This document shows, piece by piece, positions 56,061 to 64,000 of a DNA stretch of 64,000 nt. Below the pieces are notes generated by a model. That model saw nothing but the letters and a program-made list of their open reading frames with translations. It was not told the DNA's origin and ran no database searches. The position numbers and the translations under genes are program-made. The DNA lies in assembly GCA_922989275.2 (NCBI GenBank), contig OV277868.1, positions 14,566,291-14,630,290 on the forward strand, written 5' to 3'. Origin of the DNA: Gari tellinella. Taxonomy: Eukaryota > Mollusca > Bivalvia > Cardiida > Psammobiidae. Every line of letters starts with the position of its first letter. The first letter of the stretch is position 1.

Positions 56061-57061
56061 AAATATCATTATTTACATTTTCTAAATATAAGAAACTATA
56101 TGTAAATGAGTGGCAAATAGTTTGGATCCAGATTAGAAGCAGCATTATGTGGCATCTGACCTGGATCCATACTGTTTATGGCCAAGAATTAATTGTGGAC
56201 TGATAGACAGAAAGATAAACAAACAAACAAACAAAACACAAACAAACAAACAGACAGACCAAAAGTAATATGCCTCGAACTAAGTTGTGCTTGAGCATAA
56301 AATAGCAGACATCACTTTCATTTCTGTTATGTATCTCAGTGACCTGAGTTCAGAGCTAGCTATGGGTCAGTTATGCATTTGGAGACGGTCTCAGAGAGAA
56401 ATGACTATTATTATGCTGAACTGTTGTCTGCTCCAAATGTTTGTATGTGAAATATGTAAAAAATAATAACTTATATTTTCTTAATATAAGAAAATATGTA
56501 AATGAGTGGCAAATAGTTTAGATCCAGATTAGAAGCAGCATTATGTGGCATCTGACCTGGATCCAAACTGTTTGCAAAAATGTTGCATTTAGTATAAGGG
56601 TAGCTTCTTAGCCTGGAAGATACAATGCGTCTGTATAAAACGGATCATTAGAGAGTTTTTACTGTCAGACCTGCATCAAAAAGCACTGATATGGCCAGGG
56701 TTGAGTCAAATTTGATCCTAGGGTTTTGATTTTTTACAATTTTGAAAGTGATTTAGTAGAAGATACTATTCATGCAATATCTAAGGTGTGGGAACAGTGG
56801 TTTTTTACAAAAAACTTGTTTAAAGTTTTTCACTTTTTTTAATAAATTTCAATAAGTAGTCCACTTTAAAGTTTCATTTTAACAATTTCTGTAGAGAAGC
56901 ATCCAAGGAACACCGTGAGCAAATTAGTTTTTTCCTCAGACTCGCGGTTTCAGAGGAGTTGTCGCTTGAAGTAAATTTGAACAGACGGACGGACGGACAG
57001 ACGGACGACGGACGGCGGGCAATCACAACAGCTCACCTTGAGCCTTCGGCTCAGGTGAGCT
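56061..57061 (+). repeat. type F 3' region, copy 3
   Basis: Homologous to 1213-1894: two GGATCC hairpins (56119-56172, 56511-56575), the 'gtagagaagcatccaaggaacac' block, ACGG microsatellite and 3' hairpin AGCTCACCTTGAGCC/GGCTCAGGTGAGCT ending 57061. Confidence 0.7.
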
Positions 57062-57960
57062 AAAAAGTAAAATATTGCAGTCAATGTCCTTTTCCAGGGG
57101 CAATAACTCTGATTTTCCTCATTATTTTTTATATTTTTATAGTTATTTTTTCCGTTAATATTGTCCGTGTTCTTATAACATCAAATTATTTTTATGTTTC
57201 TTTACACCTTTGACATAAAGCAACAATTCTATATGCAAATGAAAGTAATTTTTAAAGCCAATGCCCTTTTCCAGGGGCAATAACTCTGATTTTTCTCTTT
57301 CTATTTAATTTTTATAGGAATTTGTTTTCGTTATTTTTTTAACTGTTTTCTTATAACATCAATTGTTTTTATTTTTCTTTACACCTTTGACATAAAGCAA
57401 CGATTCAATATGCAAATAAAAGTAAATATTACAGTTAATGCTCTATTCCAGGGGCAATAACTCTGATTTTTCTGTTCCACATTTAATTTTAAATGGGAAT
57501 TTATTTCCGTTATTTTTTTACTGTTTTCTTATAATGCTTTTATGTTTGTTTACACTTTTGACATAAAGGAGCAGTTCAATATGCAAAGAAAAGTTAATAT
57601 TACTGTCAGTGCTCTTTTCCAGGGGCAATAACTCTGGTTTTTCTATTTCTATTTTATATTTAATGAGAATTGTTTGCGTTATTTTTTACTGTTTTCTTAT
57701 AATATCGAACTTTTTTGGGTTTTCTTAGTACATTTTTAATAAAAGCAGCAGTTTAATAATCAAGTCAAATGTAATCTTACAGTCAATGTTCTTTATTTGG
57801 GAAATAACTCTGGTTTTTTCTCTTTCATTTTTATGCTTTTTTGTTTTGTTTTTTGTTATTTATTGTCTAATTTCTTATAAAATCAAACTACTTTTATGTA
57901 CATGTATATCTACACCATTGACATGAAGCAGCAATTCACTATGAAAATTCATCACTGAAA
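57062..57960. repeat. five ~176-bp tandem units (CCAGGGGCAATAACTCTG)
   Basis: CCAGGGGCAATAACTCTG recurs at about 57095, 57272, 57449 and 57619, with a decayed fifth unit near 57800; each is followed by 'cttataacatcaa...tttacacctttgacataaagcagcaattcaatatgcaaa'. No hairpin terminus on either side. Confidence 0.7.
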
Positions 57961-58499
57961 TATGTGTTTAGGGTATAAATACAGACAATCCCGTTATATA
58001 AAATAAGCTAAAAAATTGGATTGTGTGCGATGCCAAATGAGTTTTCTCTTAAATTCACTTTGAGAAAATTATCATTATATTAAGTATTACTTTCTTAGGA
58101 ACACTGGATTGACATGAACATACAGAATGGATAACTATGTTACTGTCCTTTTCACTCAATTTTTATCGAGATTTTTTTTGTTTCAAACAATATCAGCTTT
58201 GTACCTGCAGGAGACAATCAGATTGTTTTTTACGAACTCACATGTAAAGTTTCAGATTTATCCAGGCTGTGAATGAAAAATGATGGTGAAAAATGTATTC
58301 AGTTGTTTACAAAATGGCTGACTTTGTGAATAGTGTGTGACGTTGTGGGACAGTCTATGTTTACCGAGATGGAGAAGGCCTATTAAAATAAAACATAAAA
58401 ATGATATTGTCAATCCGTGAATGGTAATCTAAACGTGAAATTAAGATAAAAATAGATTTTTACATCGCTATTTTGAAGGTGATGTTAAAAATAATATTA
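57961..58499. other. unique stretch, nothing firm
   Basis: Contains ACAAAATGGCTGACTTTGTG at about 58310, a good start context with only a short open frame; no further support. Confidence 0.35.
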
Positions 58500-59108
58500 C
58501 AAGAGGGCCATGGCCCTTAATTCGCTCACCTGAGGTCATTGTGCCTTAGCTTAATAGGCAAGACAACATTTTAATATAGCTGTAAATGGAATTATCTTCC
58601 AGACAAAAAAAACATGACAAAATTGGAATAACTTAAAAAAATATTGTTGGCAGAGTTATGGCCCTTATCCATGACACTTCTTCTTATCAAGCTACATGTA
58701 TTTCCATATGATTATTTATTGCGCACTCTGCTTTGCTTTCAACCTGCTTTAAGTTATCATCTACTAAGATATAGATACTATTTCTTATATCTTACATGTT
58801 TATGACTATATAAAGTGGAATTATTTTCTTTAGAGGAGGAATAAATTAAAGGCGTAAAAAGGCATATGTATGGGGTAATGGGTTAACATCAGTAGAACTG
58901 GAGTTATCTCAAAGACAAGAAAATATGACACTGGGAAATATCTCAAAATTGACATTGACCTTTGTACGACATGACCCAAGTTATAAAGTTTCTAACTTTA
59001 ACAAAGTTATGGCTAAGATTAAAGTTGTGGACTGACAGACAAACAAATGGACAAACAGACAAAAAAGCAGACAGACAAAAACAATATGCCCCCAACTGCA
59101 GGGCATAA
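58500..59108 (+). repeat. type F-derived element with ATGCCCCC hairpin end
   Basis: 5' hairpin GAGGGCC-AT-GGCCCT then TAATTCGCTCACCTGAGG; one core unit, a captured right half of a TTAA MITE (58720-58887), ACAGACAAA microsatellite, and hairpin ATGCCCCCAACTGCAGGGCAT (59083-59103). It combines a type F head with a type I-like tail; the fragment at 5393-6006 is its sister. Confidence 0.7.
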
Positions 59109-59159
59109 ATATATAGCAGACACCATCATATGCAACCTCATCAGCACCCAATTGTATAA

Positions 59160-59410
59160 ACAATGGTTTAATTTTAACCGCTGGTTAGTTTAACCCTGGG
59201 TTAAAACTCTCAAATTCTGGTTTGGTAACCGCGCTGGTAACTCGATTGTATAAAGCAGTTAAACCAAGCGGTTTATTAACCACGGTTTATTATACCAGGG
59301 TTAAACATACCAGGGTTAAATTTCGGGTTTTCCAACATGACGTCGACAACGCGCATGTGGTATGAAACGTTTTCCCGTACTAATATCTGACGCTCGTACT
59401 GTCTGTCAAA
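59160..59410 (+). promoter_or_regulatory. possible promoter with AACC..GGTT palindromes
   Basis: Within 180 bp there are AACCGCTGGTT, TTTAACCCTGGGTTAAA, AACCAAGCGGTT, AACCACGGTT and two CCAGGGTTAAA, then TGACGTCG and CGCG just before the ATG at 59411. The motifs resemble Grainyhead/TFCP2-type half-sites. That they regulate the gene is inference from position. Confidence 0.3.
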
Positions 59411-59450
59411 ATGGCGGAGCAAATAAAATATCGCTCAATGGAGAAATTTG
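59411..59450 (+). CDS. candidate first coding exon, plus-strand gene
   Basis: CAAAATGGCGGAG is a strong start context. The frame MAEQIKYRSMEKF is followed by G|GTAAGT, a consensus donor leaving phase 1. Upstream (59160-59400) is non-repetitive DNA with TGACGTCG and clustered AACC..GGTT motifs, which could be a promoter. A candidate terminal exon lies at 62495 on the same strand, but its best frame needs a phase 0 junction, so a middle exon is missing or the two are unrelated. Identity not recognised. Confidence 0.4.
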
Positions 59451-60063
59451 GTAAGTGGGATGATTTATCATTAATTTGAGAGACGATAGCTTTGATAGTT
59501 GACGAGTGGGTGATTGATGGCCTAAAAGAATATAAATGAAGTTCGATCTTAAAATCTTTAGACAGTGTTTTAATCCGAGAGCGGTTTTGGACAAGCGTCT
59601 CTAGAGGCGTAAACACAGCCCATCGTAGGGCTTTATAGGCTAGCCGCAATGTAAACACGGTGTAATTGACATGCAGTTTGATTTTAGATCTAGTGAAACA
59701 TATACCGTTGGTAAACGGTCAATTGCCGACATTCTTACACATGAAAAACCAACAACATATAGGCCTATAAACGATCGATAAAATCTAGATCTACTAAACT
59801 AAACGTTTGTTATGAAGATCGGCGTTTCCTTTTTTACAATTTACTGTTTCGGCTGTAGACTACAAAATTAGATCTAGAGCTAAAATCTTCGTCTTGTCCA
59901 CATAATCAGTGTTAGGCCTATCTTTGTGTCAAGAAATAAGCCAGACTTTCCCTTTATGTTCAGCATAATATTGGCACTGCGGTGACTGAATCCTCCCGTT
60001 CGTGTGAATCCATTTCAAGGTCAATTTAACCACAAGCGTAGATCTAGATCTATTTTCCTGCCT

Positions 60064-60314
60064 TTAACCCTTTCCCACATAGCATGTCTCTAGTATTGAA
60101 TGTAGGTGTCCACTTAAAGCATGTTGAAAGTAAAGCAGAATGCGCTTTAAGCGCATTCTGCTTTACTTTCAGCCTGCTTTAAGCTATCATCTGCTAGAAT
60201 ATAGAAAATATTTTGTATTATACATATTTATGAATGTATAAATTGGAACTATTTTCTTCAGGGCAAGAATAAACTGAATGCGCTAAAAGGCGCTTCTATG
60301 GGGGAAAGGGTTAA
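60064..60314. mobile_element. TTAA-type palindromic MITE (best preserved)
   Basis: 251 bp including TTAA at both ends: TTAACCCTTTCCCACATAGC ... GGCGCTTCTATGGGGGAAAG then GGTTAA. The centre AATGCGCTTTAAGCGCATT is a clean palindrome flanked by AAAGTAAAGCAG and CTGCTTTACTTT. A good type sequence for the family. Confidence 0.85.
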
Positions 60315-60939
60315 AAGAAGACTATGCATGGATCCTGTACATGGAGTCTGTGGACAGACGTAAATGATCTTGTCATCAGAACAATCCATCGCAAAAAGCA
60401 CCGTTCTTAAATCAAGTGATTCATGCACTGATCGATGTATAATTCAAGCATAGTGTACTAGAAAACTACACACTACTGACTAGCTGTGACGTCATAAAGT
60501 GAAATCGTGTGTAAAGGCGAAATCTAAAAATAAATGCAAACTAAGCTCCAAGCTGTTGAATTTATCACTTATACTATTCAAATTTGAACATCTTTTACTG
60601 ACCGCATTTCAATACATTTGTGAAAGGAAAATGATTGACCGTTCTAGATATATACGTACTTATTGATAAAATTAATGCTGTACAATGGAACTTTGGAGTT
60701 AATTGTTAATAACTGTACACTACATGCATACTCCATAACCAGTTTCATTTTTGTTTTGTGGGGAAGCCGCTGTCTATAAATAGAAACATATTTAGCTTTG
60801 ATCATCCAGTGGGACTATTACTTTTTCTGTCAAAATGCACGTAGATCCATCCAATACAATTTTAGTATTGAATTCATCCAAGTTTGACTCTAATTCGCTC
60901 TGTAAACTGTTCTGATATAATTTGGAGTGTCACAATTGC
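60315..60939. other. intron or intergenic, nothing recognised
   Basis: About 620 bp without repeat matches; no middle exon of the candidate plus-strand gene could be identified here. Confidence 0.4.
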
Positions 60940-61135
60940 TTAACCCATTACCCCATAACCCTGTTTCTAGTTTTGAAGACACTCTAGGTGACAGGTCACT
61001 TAATTTAAATAAGCTACCATCTGCTATGAAACATGCTAATGACTAGATCTATATGAATTGGAACTATTTTCTTTAGTGGAGAAATAAATTAGAGGGCTAG
61101 GCACAATCAGGTACATTTATGGAGTAAAGGGTTAA
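60940..61135. mobile_element. TTAA-type MITE, centre deleted
   Basis: TTAACCCATTACCCCATAAC at the left, GGAGTAAAGGGTTAA at the right; the palindromic centre is mostly lost. 196 bp with both TTAA borders. Confidence 0.7.
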
Positions 61136-61261
61136 TCCAATGTGACATGCATCCAGACAAATGTGACAATCCATAATTAACTGATTCACCCCTGAAACCT
61201 TTAATAGACAATTCCAGGTCCCAATAGTTTATAGTAATATTTTGCTGCAGGGCTGTTTTAC

Positions 61262-61330
61262 AATATATAAATCAATACAGATCCTGATCAGGAGTTTTCT
61301 GATCTAGGTCTATATTGTGTGCATAGAGCA
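61262..61330. repeat. CTGATCAG hairpin
   Basis: ATACAGATCCTGATCAGGAG with CTGATCTAGGTCTATATTG; the hairpin class of 12822-13072 and 49640-50640. Confidence 0.5.
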
Positions 61331-61390
61331 AACTCTTCAGTAATACTGTTTGCAAATGAGGAATATGCTTATGGCTAGGATTTAAATATA

Positions 61391-61637
61391 TTGACCCATT
61401 TCCCAGCCTCTTTTCTAGTTTTGAAGATAGGTGACCACTTAAAGCAGGTTGAAAGTAAAGCAGAATGAGCCTTAAGGCTAATTCTACTTTACTTACAGCC
61501 TGCTTTAAGCTATTGTCTGTTAGAATATAGAAAATATTTCTTATGATTCATATTTGTAGCAGTATAAATTGGAACTATTTTCTTTAGAAGAGGAATAAAT
61601 GAAAGGCGTATAAGGTGTATAATGTTTTATGGGTTAA
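61391..61637. mobile_element. TTAA-type palindromic MITE
   Basis: TTGACCCATTTCCCAGCCTC at the left (first TTAA mutated), palindrome AATGAGCCTTAAGGCTAATT, right end ATGTTTTATGGGTTAA (61634-61637). Confidence 0.7.
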
Positions 61638-61838
61638 AATAGTACACCTCTAATGAGATCAAGTAAATATTACTGCTTGAGCATGCCTCCATATGGAATC
61701 TTAGACTCTTAGTTAATAGTAAATGATTGATCTCTCTACTTTGGTCTCACTTGGCGCCATATGTGACCATTTCATGTGTTGCGGTGCTGTAAAACCCAAC
61801 TCAATCAATCTACATTGATCTCACTAGGGTGTACTGCC

Positions 61839-62384
61839 TTAAAGCGACTCGCAACCAGATGGTGCATTAAAAATAGTAATTTGTAAATATGTGTCAAACG
61901 CTTATATAAATGGTAAAGAATAAGTTTAGGATAAGAAATTCTGTTTAAAAAAATGTATTTCAATAAAAAAAAATATTGGTCTCTGGTGGGATTCGAATCC
62001 GGGGCCCGGCATTGGCGGACAGAAGGCAAAATAGGGGAAACCGCTTAGACCAATGGACCACGGAACTATCCGTTTATCTCGGATCGATTTAACGTATTTC
62101 AATGTGTAGCGATCGAAAGTGCATACAACTTCGTAATTCGGCTCGTGTTTATGTCTGAGCCCGTGTAGAGAAGCAACAACAACAACTATACCGTTAGCTA
62201 ACGCTATAGAAAAACGATGGACAATATAAAAAAAAAACTAAGATTCGGTGACGATTCTTGAGACTTTTTTTGGACTGATCATATTTTTTTAGTGTCAGAA
62301 GCCAAATAATGCCACAAATTTGCTTTTATTTGAGTATTTTATTTTATTTTGACAAGTACACCATCCGGTTGCGAGTCCCTTTAA
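61839..62384. mobile_element. TIR element containing a tRNA-like segment
   Basis: TTAAAGCGACTCGCAACCAG/ATGGTG at the left and CACCATCCGGTTGCGAGTCC/CTTTAA at the right are inverted, flanked by GCC on both sides. Inside, the minus strand of 61982-62072 reads GTTCCGTGGTCCATTGGTCT...GATTCGAATCCCACCAG, with tRNA A and B boxes but no matching acceptor stem. Confidence 0.6.
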
Positions 62385-62494
62385 GCCTATCATCTGTTTA
62401 AAGATTAAGTATCTTTCAAAAGGGTTATTAAGAAATTTTTGATGTGTACTGTGTTCAACTTTATCTGTCAACTTTGATTATTTTTTACTTTTAG

Positions 62495-62653
62495 GTGAAG
62501 ACGGCTGAGTCGGGGTTTTCGGTCGAAAGAATCAGCAGCCAGAAGACTGGTGGGGGTCCTCCAATCCTGGAGATAATCCAGGTGTCCCAGGACATAATTC
62601 GTCTACAGGACAAAACACCTATCAATAAGAGGGATGCCTGGGGCATCACTTAA
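62495..62653 (+). CDS. candidate terminal exon, Myb/SANT-like (NAIF1-type) protein tail
   Basis: After a pyrimidine-rich acceptor (TTTTACTTTTAG) the frame from 62495 runs 52 codons to TAA at 62651: VKTAESGFSVERISSQ, then KTGGGPPILEIIQVSQDII, ending KRDAWGIT. A K-T-GGGPP linker after a basic helical segment is typical of Myb/SANT-like proteins of the NAIF1/Harbinger-associated type common in invertebrates. The N-terminal DNA-binding part is not visible. A second frame through the same DNA is also open, so assignment rests on the GGGPP motif. No clear AATAAA follows nearby. Confidence 0.4.
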   Translation: MKTAESGFSVERISSQKTGGGPPILEIIQVSQDIIRLQDKTPINKRDAWGIT

Positions 62654-62952
62654 ATTCATTTGATTTGGTTGTGAGGTGTTGGATATGATGTACACCTAAT
62701 ATATCAGAGACACAGAACCTCAGTAACAATAACAATGAAGCAGAAAGCTAATTGAGCTTTTTTAAGAGTTGTTCTGGAATTGTCTAACAAAGAGCTTCCA
62801 TTTCTTATATATCCTGCTAAAGTAATGAATTTGATTTTGAAATGGTTATAAAGTATATTGATTATATTTTGCTGTGTTACTGAAGTTTGTTCCACTGTAT
62901 ATGACAATTTCCCATTTCATTCTGTTTCTATAAAAGTGAAAGATATGTAAGA

Positions 62953-64000
62953 CAAGGGCCACTATGGCCGTAAATCGCTCACCTGGTAACCATGTAACCA
63001 TGTACTGCGTGTGACCTAGTTTTTGACCGGGCATGACCCTCATTCTAACTTGACCTCGATTTCAATGAGACAAACATTTTGTTCAAGTTTCATGAAGATT
63101 CAATGAATATTGTAGTCTCTAGTGTGTTAACAAGGTTTTTCGAAGATTTGACCTAGTGACCTAGTTTTTGACCGGACATGACCCACATTCGAACTTGGCC
63201 TAGATTTCATTGAGGCAATCATATTGATGAAGTTTCATGAAGATCCAATGAAATGTGTAGCCTCTAGAGTGTTAACAAGGTTTTTCGATAATTTGACCTA
63301 GTGACCTAGTTTTTGACCGGACATGACCCACATTCGAACTTGACCTAGATTTCATTAAGGCAAACATTTTGATGAAGTTTCACGAAGATTCAATGAAATT
63401 TGTAGTCTCTAGGGTGTTAACAAGGTTTTTCGAAGATTTGACCTAGTGACCTAGTTTTTGACCGGACATGACCCACATTCGAACTTGGCCTAGATTTCAT
63501 TGAGGCAATCATATTGATGAAGTTTCATGAAGATCCAATGAAATTTGTAGCCTCTAGAGTGTTAACAAGGTTTTTCGATAATTTGACCTAGTGACCTAGT
63601 TTTTGACCGGACATGACCCACATTCGAACTTGACCTAGATTTCATTAAGGTGAACATTTTGATGAAGTTTCATGAAGATCCAATGAAATTTGTAGTCTCT
63701 AGGGTGTTAACAAGGTTTTTCGAAGATTTGACCTAGTGACCTAGTTTTTGACCGGACATGACCCACATTCGAACTTGGCCTAGATTTCATTGAGGCAATC
63801 ATATTGATGAAGTTTCATGAAGATCCAATGAAATGTGTAGCCTCTAGAGTGTTAACAAGGTTTTTCGATAATTTGACCTAGTGACCTAGTTTTTGACCAG
63901 ACATGACCCACATTCGAACTTGACCTAGATTTCATTAAGGCAAACATTTTGATGAAGTTTCATGAAGATCCAATGAAATTTGTAGTCTCTAGAGTGTTAA
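62953..64000 (+). repeat. tandem-core element, type B (runs off right edge)
   Basis: 5' hairpin GGGCC-ACTAT-GGCCG then TAAATCGCTCACCTGG; seven ~148-bp units with TTGACCTAGTGACCTAG, alternating between two unit variants (TTCGAAGATTTG and TTCGATAATTTG), which suggests a 296-bp higher-order period. The 3' end is outside the window. Confidence 0.8.

Noticed and set aside
61982..62072. tRNA gene on the minus strand
   Set aside because: No acceptor-stem pairing and an oversized, mispaired variable region; lies inside a TIR element.

Overview
The window reads as animal nuclear DNA, most likely from a bivalve mollusc. It is AT-rich, its genes are split into short exons by long introns, and it is packed with interspersed repeats. 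The repeats are tandem-core elements with GCTCACC hairpin ends, palindromic MITEs with TTAA at their ends, a mariner copy, a Tc1 fragment and a tRNA-derived SINE. The hairpin/tandem-core architecture resembles the 'pearl'/Helentron-associated elements described from bivalves. No bacterial or viral gene set is visible. Nearly all ORFs longer than 60 codons are repeat noise.

The main gene runs right to left on the minus strand between about 37 kb and 7.6 kb. Seven exons with GT/AG borders and mutually compatible phases (36776-36915, 32587-32747, 29458-29584, 21054-21122, 16263-16337, 11905-12012, 7579-7860) join into about 320 continuous residues of the MUN/MHD region of an UNC13-family protein (UNC13D / BAIAP3 / unc-13-4B type, regulated exocytosis). 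The N-terminal part and the C-terminal part with the C2B domain were not found; the C-terminal part should lie left of position 1. A second, weaker gene lies on the plus strand near the right end: a start-codon exon at 59411-59450 and a terminal exon at 62495-62653 with a TGGGPP motif like Myb/SANT-type (NAIF1-like) proteins.

Most of the remainder is mobile DNA. (i) About twenty tandem-core elements, full or partial, occupy well over a third of the window: 1-4.7 kb, 5.4-6.7 kb, 8-9.4 kb, 16.4-20.9 kb, 23.4-26 kb, 30.3-32.5 kb, 34.3-34.9 kb, 39.7-49.5 kb, 50.7-51.7 kb, 52.8-59.1 kb and 63-64 kb. Each has a 5' hairpin plus CGCTCACCTG, a core of 148-325 bp tandem units, an ACGG-rich microsatellite and a 3' hairpin ending AGCTAAAAA. 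All lie in the same orientation. (ii) TTAA-flanked palindromic MITEs, some nested inside one another at their central TTAA. (iii) TIR elements at 7.9-10.9, 12.3-14.0, 15.0-15.6, 21.5-22.7, 45.0-46.9 and 61.8-62.4 kb.

The points most worth following up are: a 49-bp minisatellite (21.1-23.1 kb) that multiplies a real 3' splice site together with the first 21 nt of its exon; the one-way orientation and covarying hairpins of the tandem-core elements; consensus RFX X-boxes and nuclear-receptor-type half-sites carried inside those elements; and repeated MITE hits at one central TTAA.
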